Below, in pieces: positions 23,471 through 35,300 of a DNA stretch of 64,000 nucleotides; the stretch's first letter is position 1, and each line of letters opens with the position of its first letter. The translations under genes were made by a program, and so were the position numbers. The DNA comes from Musa acuminata AAA Group (taxonomy: Eukaryota > Streptophyta > Magnoliopsida > Zingiberales > Musaceae): positions 36,573,001-36,637,000 of the forward strand of contig NC_088342.1 in the NCBI RefSeq assembly GCF_036884655.1, read 5' to 3'. The notes below the pieces were generated by a model, which was not told the origin of the DNA, made no database searches, and worked only from the letters and a program-made list of their open reading frames with translations.

Positions 23471-25907
23471 ATCTCCCCCTTTTTGATGATGACAACCACT
23501 TGATGACGGAGTTAAACTTAACTCCCGGAGTTTAAACAAACTCCCCCTATCAATATGCCATATTGATAGAACCTTGAATTCAAACTGAATTCAAGTCATT
23601 GCAATATTCATCATGAATACTTGCAACACGTCAACATGAACATATGCATAAACTTATGCATCACATGTCATGTCATCAACATACTTTCATCAACATACTT
23701 CTCCCCCTTTGTCATCAACAAAAAGGAGAAGTATCACAATCAAGTGTTTGTGATATTGGTTCAACTCATTGCATGAAAAACATAATATCAAGTTTTATCA
23801 TCATGCAGTTTTGAAGCCAAAAAATTTAGCAAATGTTACATCATGCTTAGAATATTCAGGCTATCAAGTTTTAGATATGCAAGTTTTACAGCATACAAGA
23901 TAGCACTTTTAGAACATGCAAGCTAGCAATTTAGAGATGTTCAAGAAAGCAACTCTTGCTTCTTGAGATATGCAAATTTGTCAAGTTTTGCTAGATGTGC
24001 AAGTTAGCATTTTTGCCTCTTGAGATAGGCAAGATAGCACATATGCTTCTTTTGAGATAGCAACTTTTCGCTTCTCTTTAGACTACAAGCTAGCAATTTT
24101 TATGATATACAAGTTTCGCAATATACAAGCTAGCAAAAACTTCGAAAGCAAATGTAAGATAAATTTCTTGTGTAGGCTCATGATTATTGCTTCCTATTGT
24201 AATGTGCAGGTTGCAAGTCTTGCTTCTTGAGATATTCAAGATAGTAATTTTCAAGAAGACAATTTTTGCTTCTTGAAATAAGCAAGTTAGCAATCAAGTT
24301 TTTGCATCTTCTTGACTTGTGCAAGCTAGCTATCTCCCCCTTTGTCATTGTCAAAAAGAAAGGAAGAATACAGTTTTGTAGTTCTTTTTCCTTTTACAAC
24401 GATTTCAAAATCATGACAAAGGATGAATAATCAAGTTATGAATGTTAAGACAATTTATCATCATGAATATTTTATCATTGCATGCATCGTTATCATAGGT
24501 TGAAGTATTACATGCATAATTTCATATCACCATTCATAATTACATTAATGTTTCAATATAGCAATTTCTTCTCAAAGTGTGTAACTTAGCACTCATAGCA
24601 TTTTAAATCATGATTTACATCATATGCAACACATCACATCATAATTAGAAAGCACAAGTATTGCATGCATAATTGCACATCATAAATGTTTCATATCATG
24701 ATGGCATCAATTTTGTCAAATTATATCCTACCATGCATGATCAAAACTTCTCCCCATTTTATCAATGAAAACAAGAAGAAAGTAGGGGATAGAGCATAAA
24801 AGTGTTAAATATTTCAATCATTTCAAGGCATCATAGATCAAGTTATGATTCGTGATTCATCATAAAGCAAGTTAGTTTTCAATCATCACATAAGGCATTT
24901 ATGGAATTTTTGAAACATAGGAGCATGTAATGTTTCAATCAAAATCAAGTCATGAATACTAATACTTTCATATTGTGAGTATCAATTCATGAATACCAAA
25001 AGATATTATTTGTGATTTCAATTTTGCAAGATCATGATTATGATTTAGACATAACTTATTCAAATCAAATCGTCAACTTGAAACTCATAATCAAGTCATT
25101 AAAATTAATTTCGAAATTCACAAAATATCATGAAATCAAAAGACAAGTTGCATTTCATTTGAAGAACTCCTTTTTGATAAATGTAGGGAGCATAATGAAC
25201 GATCTTGATTTATAAAGAGCTTCATGTTATAATGATCAAGATCATGATTTTAATAATTATTCTCTTTAGCAAAGAATCACAAAAGCACTTTATTTTTGCA
25301 TAAGAAATCTCATTGTATTATGATTTATAAATTCTTTTTCTGCACATGAATCATAGGAGATATGTATGTGAAACAAATCTTTGCAAGCAAAGACACTATC
25401 ATTCATATTTCAAGATGGAATTTATAAGCAGGAATCATTTCATCAAATCCATTTTAGAAAAATATTTTTCATAAGTGTATGAGAAAATCCGATTGTTATG
25501 ATACCAATTGTTAAGTGAATCCGAAAATGAAATTAGTACTTTCATGCATTCAGACATGATTTTTGCTATAGATTTTGAATTTAAATCATGAAGATCAAAC
25601 AAGCTCATGATCATGAATAACTTAAAATCTCATGCATAAAATTGTTAATCAAAATATTTAATTTCATCATTATGCATTTCTTCAAATCAAACATGATCTT
25701 TAATCAAAATCGAGAAATAACAATGGAAATCAACGTAATACACATGATTTCATATTTTCAATCATTCTATTTGTTTATCATAAAATATGCAATATTATCA
25801 TTTTCGAAATTATCAGCATGATCATAATTTTTGTATTTTTATTTTTAAACATGTAATTTTCAAGAAAATTAGTTCTAAACTAAAAAAGAAAATATATCAT
25901 GAAAGCA
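23471..25907 (-). mobile_element. Array internal region 3, non-coding part
   Basis: Third copy of the same non-coding internal DNA, again at a 5962-bp offset. Confidence 0.8.
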
Positions 25908-26819
25908 TCAAGTAATTTCAAAATAAACCACAGGCATTTTAATTACCTCAATGTCGTAAGCTAGTAAGGCGTAGTTTGCCGCCTCGCTTTTGTTGACTTT
26001 CTCGTCTTCAGATGAGCTCGATTCATCCCAATTTTTATTCTTCTTCTTGCGTTTAAAGCAAGTAGTTCCATTCTTTTTGCTTTTTAATTTTCGTTTCATT
26101 TGTAGTTTAAGTTCACCATCACTTGAGCTTATGCTCGAGTGGTCTTCAAATGTTCTATGTCCCAAATCCTTCCTGTTCTTTGGAAGGTGGTTCTCAAGTT
26201 CTTCACGTGCATTGCACGTCATTTCATATGTGATCAATGAACCAATTAGTTCTTCAAGTGGAAAATGGTTCAAGTTTTTCGATTCTTGAATAGCAGTTAC
26301 TTTTGAATCCCAAGTTTTAGAAAGTGAGCGCAAAACTTTGTTAACGAGTTCAAAATCCGAAAAGCTTTTACCAAGTGATTTTAAACCATTGACGACATCC
26401 GTAAAACGGGTGTACATGTCAACAATGGTTTCGCTTGGTTTCATATGAAAAAGCTCAAAATCAAGTAGTAAAATATTAACTTTCGAGTCTTTGACTCTAC
26501 TAGTTCCCTCGTGCGTGATTTCAAGAGTGCGCCAAATATCGAAAGCCGTTTCACACGTAGAAATCCGATTGAACTCATTTTTGTCCAATGCGCAAAATAA
26601 GGCATTCATAGCCTTTGCGTTTAAAGAAAAATTCTTCTTCTCCAAAACCGACCATTCGTTCATCGGTTTGGAGGGAAGTTGAAAACCGTTTTCAATGATA
26701 TTCCATAAATCCAGATTTAGAGAAATTAAGAAAACTCTCATTCGAGTTTTCCAATAAGTGTAGTCCAATCCGTTAAAGAACGGTGGACGAAAGACCGAAC
26801 AGCCCTCTTGAAAAGTCAT
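25908..26819 (-). CDS. gag: Gag-like protein lacking zinc knuckle, array copy 3
   Basis: Third identical 303-residue Gag frame. In the original single insertion, either this unit or the outermost one was next to the true 5' LTR (LTR 4). If the LTR 4 promoter is active, this is the gag copy read from the outer promoter; the other two would be read from inner LTRs. Confidence 0.88.
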   Translation of the reverse strand: MTFQEGCSVFRPPFFNGLDYTYWKTRMRVFLISLNLDLWNIIENGFQLPSKPMNEWSVLEKKNFSLNAKAMNALFCALDKNEFNRISTCETAFDIWRTLEITHEGTSRVKDSKVNILLLDFELFHMKPSETIVDMYTRFTDVVNGLKSLGKSFSDFELVNKVLRSLSKTWDSKVTAIQESKNLNHFPLEELIGSLITYEMTCNAREELENHLPKNRKDLGHRTFEDHSSISSSDGELKLQMKRKLKSKKNGTTCFKRKKKNKNWDESSSSEDEKVNKSEAANYALLAYDIEVIKMPVVYFEIT

Positions 26820-26855
26820 TTCTCTCGGGTGTAAATCCGAAATGAGAAAAACCCC

Positions 26856-26867
26856 GCTCTGATACCA
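26856..26867 (-). other. Primer binding site, array unit 3
   Basis: TGGTATCAGAGC on the minus strand beside LTR 4. Confidence 0.9.
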
Positions 26868-26869
26868 AT

Positions 26870-29432
26870 TGTTAGGATCGAGAGCACTAAGAGGGGGGGG
26901 GGGTGAATTAGTGCAGCGGAAATCTTACAGCGATTAAAAACCAAAAGCTGCGTTCGTTCAAAAACTATTATGATGCAAAAGCAAATTCTCAGTTTGTATC
27001 TAAGTGCAGTTTGCGTCTAAGCGCAGATTGCGTCTAAGCGCAGTTTTGCGTCTAAGCGCAGTTTACGTCTAAACTCAGATTTACGTCTAAACGCTGTTTT
27101 ACGTCTAAACGCAGATTTACGTCTAAACGCAGATTTACGTCTAAACGCAGATTTACGTCTAAACGCAGTTTTACGTCTAGACGCAGATTTACGTCTAAAC
27201 TTTGAAACTTGTTTGTATACTCGCAGAAGGCAGTATGCAGTTGAAATCAAGACGTAAACGTGAACTGAGATCTGATGATTGAGCGAGGAAAGCCGATTTA
27301 CGTCTGAATGCAGTTTTACGTCTAAATGCTGAAACTCGTTCGTAAAATCGTAGAGGAAAGTTTGCAGTTATCAATAGGATCAAAATGTAAGTGTAAACTG
27401 CAAAGAAGCTCGTTCGTAAAAGCACGGAAGACAGTTCTGCAAAATCAAACGTAAACGTAAACAGTAATGTATGAAAATACGAATTTACGTCTGAATGCAG
27501 ATTCGGAAGAACAGCACTTAGAACTTGTTCGTGAAAGCGCAGAGAGCAGTAGTAATGAAGGAGGTTTGCAGTAATGATAAAGTGCTCGAAAATAAACGCA
27601 AACCAGAGGTTTAGAGTGGTTCGGTCAGCCTTGACCTACTCCACTTTTGGCTTCCTCCACCGACGAGGTTGCCGACGTCAACTAGGTGCCTTCCTTCAAT
27701 GGGCGAAGGCTAACTGCCCTTTTACAGTTTCTCTCCTTTTGACAGGCTCAGGAGACAACCTTTACAGATCCTTTCTCTCCTCTCTTTACAACTCAAAACT
27801 TGAAGAACAGAAGGAGGAGAACTTTAGGACTTTACACAAATTTGAGCTCTTAGAATCACTGAAAAGATCAAGAATTCGGTGTGGATCTGTATCTTTTCAG
27901 TGCTGAATGGGTGGGGTATTTATAGGCCCCAACCCAATTCAAACTTCGAGCTCAAAACGATCAAATCGATCAAATCCCAGAATTCTGGGATCAGGCGGTT
28001 GCACCTCTTGACTGGAGAGGTGGCACCGCCTGGCAGAGCTCGAAGACTGAGCTCAGGCGATTGCCTTTCTCTGCCAGAGCTCGAAGACTGAGCTCGATGG
28101 TCGCATCACCTGGCAGAGCTCGAAGACTGAGCTTGGTGGTTGCATCACCTGGCAGAGCTCGAAACTGAGCTTGGTGGTTGCATCACCTGGCAGAGCTCCA
28201 AACTGAGCTCAGGCTGATGCACCTCTCTGCCAGAGCTCGAAGACTGAGCTTGGTGATTGCATCACCTGGCAGTGCTCGAGACTGAGCTCAGGCTGATGCA
28301 CCTTTCTGCCAGAGCTCGAAGACTGAGCTCGGTGGTTGCATCGCCTGGCAGAGCTCGAAACTTGAGCTCTGGCGGTGCTACCTCTTGGCAGAGGAGGTTG
28401 CACCGCCCAGTCTAGCTCGAAGACTGAGCTCTGGGCGGTTGCACCTCTCGGCTGGAGCGGTTGCACCTCCCAGCCTCACAGCCCAGGCGGTTGCACCTCC
28501 TGGCTGGGGCGGTTGCACCTCCCAACCCCACAGCTCAGGCGGTTGCACCTCCTGGCTGGGGCGGTTGCACCTCCTGGTGCAATCAGGGTCCGAATGGTTC
28601 ACTCCATTCGGCCCAATTCGAATCTTTTCAGGGGCCCAATTGCCCCAAGATTAAGCTAATGGGATCACCTCCCATTTTCATGCTTAATCATCATGCTAAC
28701 TACGATTAACTCTAAGACAACTTCTGCAGCTTTGCTCCGATGCGTCAATCGCTTCTTCCGGCGAGTTTCCGGCCAACTTCCGTCGATCAACCGATAACCC
28801 TCGGTGATCCTTCTGCGGACATCCGGCATACTCCTGGACTTTGCGACGATCCACTTGGCGAGTTCCGACGAGCTTCGCTTGGCAAGCTTCTGGACTTCTC
28901 GGATCTGTTCTCGCTGAACCTCCGACGACCGTCCGAACTTCCGTCGAACTCTCGAACTCCCAACGTGATCATGATCTTGACTCCGGCGCAATACCTGCTG
29001 CTTGTCTTACTCTCATCGTAGTTAATCCTGCACACTAAAACAAAACTTCGATCGAGACAATTAATCCTAAGCAATTAACCAAGTTGTCCGGCATGTCATT
29101 GGTCCTTCGACGCTTCGTCCGATTCTTCGACGCATCGTCCTTTCCTGCAGCCTATTGCCCAATCGGCCAGTTGACTCCGCAACTCCGATATCCTTGGCAC
29201 AATACCCGCTCTTCTTGGCCCGATGCCCGAGTCCACGGCCCGAAGCCTTCTGTCGATACGTCGACCGATCCACCGGCCCGACGTCCAATCTTCTGACATG
29301 TTCCTCCGGCACAACATGATTTTCCTGCTTTAATTGTCTCATCCTGATCAAAGCATCCTGCGTCACTCAAAACGCAGATTAAATCATAAACATATATCAA
29401 GTAGTTTCATCATCAAAATACGAGATTCAACA
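26870..29432 (-). repeat. Array LTR 4 (outer, 5' LTR), 2563 bp
   Basis: It ends at ...GATTCAACA and is followed by the right-hand GTTAG target duplication. It has the extra 18-bp unit, T at 28535 and a private G at 28129 (A in the other three). TATA complement at 27917-27924. Confidence 0.95.
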
Positions 29433-29437
29433 GTTAG

Positions 29438-30519
29438 ATCTCCGGTCATAAGCCTTGAGCATCCACTATTAAAATTTTAGTTTTGCTCCTAGATTTCGAT
29501 TGTAGACATTTCTACAGGAAGGGTGGGTTTGCTATAGATACCCATTTAACTTTGGGTTCTATCTTGTCTATTGGCATTAATGCTTTTATGGTTCCTTGAG
29601 GAACTCAAACTAATTTATACAAGTCATATCTTTTAAATGAACATTTATATACAAAATAACCTTGTCTACCATAAAAATTACACTTAACCTTAGGGGTAAC
29701 ATGTAACATGCGTCCTTTAACAAAAGTAGTTAGCCTTTATGGAGTGTTAATCACAAAGTCGATTCATTCTTTTCTACGAACATGACTCATATTAGTAAGA
29801 ATGAAGTTTAAAGATTTGCTATCAATTTTAAATTTTTCTAAAGTTTGTTGTAATAGCAAATTTTCTTTTTTGTATGAATCTAACTCTTCACATTTAGTGC
29901 AAGAGTTTAACATGTAATTATCATGCTTATTTTTTTATTTTTTTTTAATTTATTAGAAAAAGAAGCACCATCCTTTTTTAGCAATTTATAATTTTTACCA
30001 ACTAATTTAAATTCATTATACAAATAATTGAATGTATCAAATAATTCATTATAAGGTAAAGACATTTTGGGTGAGTCATTTACCTCGTCGTCAAGAGCCA
30101 TCAAAGCGTAGTTCACCACTTTGTCTTTATTGGTTTGCTCCTCATCTTCGGATATACTTGATTCGTCCCAAATCACATTGAGTGCTATCTTCTTCTTTTG
30201 ATGTGCGAGCATCTTTTTCTTCAGTTGTAGACATTCGCTTTTGAGATGCCCTAGCCTTTTACATTCATAGCAAGTTATTATTTTATTTTTAAGTCTATTT
30301 TTGTTCTTATTTTTTGTTTTATGATTTTTTAAACTTTATTATTAGGAGTTCAAAGTCATTATCACTTGAGTGGTCTTCTTTTGTTCTAAGTGTCAAATCC
30401 TTCTTGTTCTTTGGAAGGTTGTTCTCATGTTCGTCATATGCCATATAAGTCATTTCATAGATCATTAATGACCTTATGAGTTCTTCAAGAGAAAAACAAT
30501 TCAAGTTCTTTGCTAAACT
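29438..30519 (-). pseudogene. gag: Decayed gag and start of protease of the old minus element
   Basis: Minus-strand fragments match the C-terminal half of Gag: LEELIRSLMIYEMTYMAYDEHENNLPKNKKDL (30504 downward), then IWDESSISEDEEQTNKDKVVNYALMAL...ELFDTFNYLYNEFK (30212-29907). These are followed by decayed KGHIPKR/CNF-like and WVPK-like parts. The frame reaches PPFL and UAG (minus strand, 29514-29512), then the remains of the [13 protein letters not shown] protease motif, where the sequence is cut off. Several frameshifts and stops mean no full product. The right end is joined abruptly to LTR sequence at about 30519, so the Gag N-terminus is missing. Confidence 0.75.
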
Positions 30520-30683
30520 TTAAAAGAGATTATAACTTTTTTCTCAAGGATTCTTTCTCCTTACTACTTAATTTCTTACTTAAATAGAGTAGGGATGAGT
30601 GGGGTATTTATAGGCCTTAAATGGATTTAAATTTGGAGCCAAAACGATCTCATCCTGGGTTTTCAGGGTACTAACGAAACCAT
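30520..30683 (-). repeat. LTR fragment (minus)
   Basis: The sequence matches 6636-6800 of the old LTR, including the TTTAAAAGAGATTATAAC block and a TATA complement at 30605-30612. It starts in the middle of an LTR and stops where another LTR end (TGTTAGG) begins. Confidence 0.7.
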
Positions 30684-31681
30684 TGTTAGGATCGAGTCAG
30701 CCCCAAATGCTTGACTTGAAAGCGTGTTCGTAAGCGTAGTGAAAGTAATGAGCAAGTAAATAAGTTTGCAATAAAAATAAAAAGCTCAAAGTAAATGTAA
30801 ACTATATTTATAGTGGTTCGATCATCGTGACCTACATCCACTCCCCGATGTCTCTTCACTCGAGGCCACTGGCTTCTACTACCGATCTTCTTTCAACGGT
30901 TTTGTACCTCTTTTCTCTTTTTCACAGGCTCAAAAGAGAATATTTACACCTCTATTTTAGACCTCACTCCTCCCTTATAAAAGAGGAAGAGACTTACTAA
31001 TCTAAAGAGATTACAAGTTTTACTCAAGAATTCTTTCCCCCTCTTTTGCTCAAATTCATGTTTTCCCATGCAGGAATAGCTTGAAAATTTATAGACCCTA
31101 AATGACTTCAAAATTGGAGCTAAAAAAGGTCTAATTCTAGATTTTCCAGGTCCTGGCGATACTACCACTTGTGCTGGGCAGTACTACCACCTGCCGCACT
31201 GACATTGGGGGGTACCACCGCTTGACATAGTTTGGAAGACTATGTCTGGGTGGTACCACCACCTAGTCTGGTGGTACTATCACTTAACATAAACTTGGAG
31301 ACTGTCTCAGAGACCGAGCTACTAGCGGTGCCACCGTTTGGACCGGCGGTGCCATCACCTGAGCTAACTTTTAGGTCACTGAATGAGCCTTTCTCTTAGC
31401 CTAAAATAGCCCCACTTTGGGCCCAGTTGGCCCCTAATTGAGTTATCTTAATTACATTCTAAACCAACCTAATTACGACCTAAACTAACTCGATCCAAAC
31501 AAATTATTACAAAGCATGAATCATCCGTTGTCTTGCATGTCATTGGTTCTTCCTACGCTTCATCTGATCCTTCGACGCATCGTCCTCTCCTTCGGTGTAT
31601 TGCCCAATCGGCATATTGACACCCACAACTTCCGATCTCCTTAGCGTAATGTCGGATCCTTCGGCCCGATGCCTGAATTCA
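30684..31681 (-). repeat. Old LTR fragment (minus), outer part
   Basis: It starts TGTTAGGATCGAG, has the CTACCGATCTTCTTTCAACG remnant of the leader hairpin (damaged), and the TACCACC-type GC repeats (about 31150-31350). It then follows the CTTCGACGCATCGTCC...CCCGATGCC block of the younger LTRs. It breaks off near 31681. Confidence 0.7.
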
Positions 31682-31979
31682 CTACATCGTTTTCAATAAT
31701 TTACCTTTACTGCAAACTGCTTTACCTTCTTATTGCTTTCACTACACTCCCATACGCTTTCAAGTTAATATCTTTATAAAACGATTTTCGTCGGAATCGG
31801 GTTTAATCGAAACGAAGATTTTTAAAATCGGTAATTTTTTCGCTGTACTAATTCACCCCCTCTTAGTGCCAACTCGTTCCTAATAGTATTAAGATATCAA
31901 AGTATTAAGATGAAACTAATTGATAGTATCAAAGTATTTTGATACTAATTCACCCCCCCCCTCTTAGTGCAGACTCATC
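31682..31979 (+). repeat. Plus-strand LTR-end pieces inside a minus LTR
   Basis: Bases from about 31688 to 31882 match the 3' terminal part of the plus LTR at 34643-34836 (ACCTTTACTGC...TCGTTCCTAA). After a short AT stretch with GATGAAACTAATTGATAGT, a second ACTAATTCACCCC...CTCTTAGTGC end follows (about 31943-31972). Orientation is opposite to the surrounding LTR. Confidence 0.65.
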
Positions 31980-32275
31980 CTCTCTTGCGACCTATTGCCC
32001 AATCGACTAGTTGACATTCACAACTCCGATTTCCTTGGCATAATTTTTGCTCTTATTGGCCCAATGCCCGAACTCATGGCTCGAAACCTTTTGCTTATAC
32101 GTCGATCGATCCTCCAGCTCGATGTCTAATCTTCTGACATGTTCTACTCCGGTCCAACATGATTTTTCCTACTTTTAATTATGTTTCCTTGATCGAAGCT
32201 TCCTGAATCACTTAAAATGCAGATCAAATCATAAACACTATTAATTTGTTTCACCATCAAAATTCGAGATTCAAC
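31980..32275 (-). repeat. Old LTR fragment (minus), start part
   Basis: It resumes the minus LTR (GCGACCTATTGCCCAATCG...) and ends AATTCGAGATTCAACA at 32275, directly before the purine-tract complement ATCTCC. The 30684-32275 block is therefore one minus 3' LTR interrupted by the plus-strand pieces. Confidence 0.7.
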
Positions 32276-33040
32276 AATCTCCTTCTTTTTTTATGATGAC
32301 AACAAATTGATGATGAAGTTAACCTTAACTCCCCCTATCAATATATCGTATTGATAGAACTCTTGGATTCAAAAATCCAAATAACATGTCATCATAAAAT
32401 TATGCATAACATCATTATACTTCTCCCCCTTTGTCATCAACAAAAATGAGAAGTGCAACTAACAATTTTTGAAACATGCAAGTTTAGCTATTTAGCAAAT
32501 TTTTCATCACTTTAGAATGTACAAGCTAGTGAGTTCTTTTTCTCTTTTGAGAAGTGCAAGCTAGCAATTTTTGCTTCCTTTGCAATGTTCGAGCTAGCAC
32601 TTTTTGCTTCATTTGCATAGTGCAAGCTAGCAAAATTTTACATAATTTTATAATATGCAAACTAGTAAGTTTTTCATATATGAAAGTTGGTAAAATTTTT
32701 GCATCTTTTGAGATGAGCAAGATAGCTTATTTTTGCATCTTCTTGAAAGGAGCAAGCTAGCAAGTTTTTTTGTAAAATTTTTGTACTTTTTGATATATGC
32801 AAGATAGCATATTTTTGCATCTACTTGAAACGTGCAAGCTAACATTTTTGTGTTTCTAGCAATTCTTTTTACATGCAATTTGTAAGCTAGCAAATTTAGT
32901 AAGTTTTACATAATTTTGGAACATGCAAGTTAGTAAATTTTACACATATAAAAGTTGACAAAATTTTTACATCTTTTGAGATGAGCAAGCTTTTTGCTTC
33001 TCTTTGAAGTATGAAGGCTAGCAAGTTTTTGCTCTGATAC
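32276..33040 (-). mobile_element. Minus-strand internal remnant with GCTAGC-type motifs
   Basis: Complement of two purine tracts (32276 and about 32422), followed by dense GCAAGCTAGCAA variants (about 32476-33025). It ends in GCTCTGATACCAA, the complement of the PBS. Almost all coding internal sequence has been lost between purine tract and PBS. Confidence 0.7.
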
Positions 33041-33329
33041 CAAAGATATGATGATATGAGAATCACACATGGTAGGATGTAATATACTTTGATATCTTAA
33101 TACCATGATGATTTAAAATATTTATGATGATGCATGCAAAACATAGGATAATGATACTTGCAATGCAATGATATGCATATAATATGTTGCATATATTCAT
33201 AATAAAAAATTGCTTTCACTTGAATTCAACTTGAATTCAAGGTTCTATAAATATGATATATTGATAGGGGGAGTTAAGGTTAACTTCGTCATCAATTGGT
33301 TGTCATCATCAAAAAGGAGGAGATTATTG
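33041..33329 (+). mobile_element. Plus-strand internal end with purine tract
   Basis: In opposite orientation to the preceding block, it reads GATAGGGGGAGTTAAGG and ends AAAAAGGAGGAGAT, the purine tract directly before the plus LTR at 33330. There is no coding sequence. Confidence 0.65.
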
Positions 33330-34837
33330 AATCTCAGATTTTGATGATGAAACTAATTAATAGTGTTTATGATTTGATCTGCGTTTTGAGTGATGCAGGA
33401 AGCTTCAATCAAGGAAAGATAACTAAAAGCAGGAAGAATCATGTTGGGCCAGAGTAGAATATGTTAGAAGATTAGACGTCGAGCCGGAGGATCGGTCGAC
33501 GTATTGGCAGAAGGCTTCGAGCCATGAGTTCGGGCATCGGGCCAAGAAGAGCGAAAATTACGCCAAGGATATCGGAGTTGCAGAGGTCAACTGGCCGATT
33601 GGGCAATAGGCCGCAAGAGAGGATGATGTGCTGAAGATTCGGACGGAGTGTCGATGAACTAATGACATGCCGGATAACATTTGATTTGCTTTATGATAAT
33701 TGTCTAGATCGAAGTAGGTTTTAAGTGTACAGGATTAACTATGATAGCGATCAAGGTATAAAGCAAAATGAAGTCCTGAAGTCAAGAACGAGATTTCATT
33801 GGGAGTTCAAGAGTTCGTCGGAAGTCCAAACGTTTGTCGGAAGTTCTACCGGAATTGATTGAGAAGTCCAAAAGCTTGCCAAAGAAGCTGATCATAACTT
33901 GCCAAGAAGATCGTCTTGAAGTCCAGGAGCCTGTCGGGAGTCCGCTGGAACATTGCCGAGAGATCGTCGGAAGTTCGTCGAAAGATCGCCGGAAGCTTAC
34001 TAGAAGAAACCTAGACTAACCGAACTTGATTTGCTTAGTGTATGCCTTAAAATTTATAGTTAGCACATAATTGGGTTGGAATTGGGCCAACTCAATTAGG
34101 AGTCAATTGGACCCAAGTTTGAGCTGTGTTGGGCTAAGTGAAAAGGCCTAAATAGTGACACAACAGGTGAAACCGTCATGGCACAGCCTCCGAGACTATG
34201 TCAGGCGGTGGTATCACCTAGTGGCAGGGTGTCAAGCGGTGGTACCGCCCAGTGTCAGTGCTGCAGGCGGTGGTACTGCCAGGACCCGAGAAACCCAGGA
34301 TGAGATACTTTTAGGCTCCAAGTTTGAATCCACTTGAAGCCTATAAATACCACTCTTATCCCCGTATAACACACACACAACTGAGAACAAAAAGAAAAGA
34401 AAATGCTATTGTAATCTTATGTGAACTCCTCTCAAACTCTAAGTGTTGAGAGGAGTGAAGGGGGTTGTAAAGGTTCTCTCTTGAACCTATCAAAAGGAGA
34501 ATCGAGTTATAAAAGGGTAGTTGATCTTCGCCCATTGAAGGAAGATCGTTAGTGGATGCCAGTGGCCTTAACGGAAGAGGAATCGATAGAGTGGATGTAG
34601 GTTACAACGACTGAACCACTATAAAATAGTTTGCATTTCATTTTGAGCAATTTACCTTTACTACAAATTGCTTTACTTTCTTATTGCTTTCACTACGCTC
34701 CTATACGCTTTCAAGTTAATATCTTTACAAAATAGTTTTCGTCGGAATCGAGTTTAATCGAAACAAAGATTTTTGAAACCGATAATTTTTTTACTGCACT
34801 AATTCACCCCCCTCTTAGTGCCAACTCGTTCCTAACA
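33330..34837 (+). repeat. Old 3' LTR (plus), about 1.5 kb
   Basis: It begins TATTGAATCTCAG (first G of the usual TGTTGAATCTC is mutated) and ends CGTTCCTAACA at 34837. It contains GGTGGTACCGCC-like repeats (about 34200-34280), TATAAATA at 34342-34349 and the leader hairpin at 34523-34547. It shows no 18-bp ACGTCTAAACGC array, unlike the young LTRs. Confidence 0.75.
34523..34547 (+). other. Leader hairpin, variant stem
   Basis: GATCTTC, 11-nt loop GCCCATTGAAG, GAAGATC: a 7-bp stem in which two pairs differ from the GGCCTTC/GAAGGCC stem of elements A and B while pairing is kept. Confidence 0.65.
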
Positions 34838-35088
34838 AGACCAACCGCCTCCATCACATAGACGGGTATACAGTACACTAGTTTATTTGGTTATCTTGAT
34901 GTCCCTCTCGAATAACCTATGACCAAGATTATTTAGGATCGATGTTTAAAGGCAAATCAATCTCATTATCATGATCTCATCACGATCCGATTTTCATTGC
35001 ACAGGTCCATAGACATCACAATATATATATATATACATATATATATATACATATATATATATACATATATATATATACATATATATAT

Positions 35089-35121
<33 letters not shown>

Positions 35122-35300
35122 CATACATATATATATATATATACATACATATATATATGCAACAAGTAATATAAAGTGATAAAATACTAAATAATATAAT
35201 AAGCTAAAAGAGTGCATATGACATGTGTTATTACTCCCGTGATCGGTTTGCAGGGCACTTATGACTAGCACTCATGACATGCTAGACAAAATAGTATTAT
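34838..35300. repeat. AT/CA microsatellite-bearing dispersed repeat
   Basis: It holds about 140 bp of TATATA/CATACA repeats (about 35020-35160). On its left is a block (about 34880-35010) that is the inverted relative of 6040-6145. No gene is visible; the open frames of I/Y/H codons are microsatellite translations. Confidence 0.7.

Larger units (their letters stand above)
9002..29432 (-). mobile_element. Tandem gag-only Sirevirus-type element, four LTRs and three internals
   Basis: Four LTRs (9002-11546, 14946-17508, 20908-23470, 26870-29432) alternate with three 3399-bp internal regions. The repeat period is 5962 bp, and the first LTR is shorter by one 18-bp unit. The whole 20,431-bp block is flanked by a perfect 5-bp duplication, GTTAG (8997-9001 and 29433-29437). 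Each internal region has a PBS for initiator tRNA-Met, one gag frame, and non-coding DNA up to a purine tract; there is no protease, integrase, RT or RNase H. This resembles described gag-only terminal-repeat elements (TR-GAG type) that rely on an autonomous partner. Copies are nearly identical, so insertion and expansion are recent. Confidence 0.92.

Noticed and set aside
9002..29432. Three independent insertions side by side
   Set aside because: Inner LTRs are shared by neighbouring units with no duplication between them, and only the outermost LTRs have GTTAG flanks.
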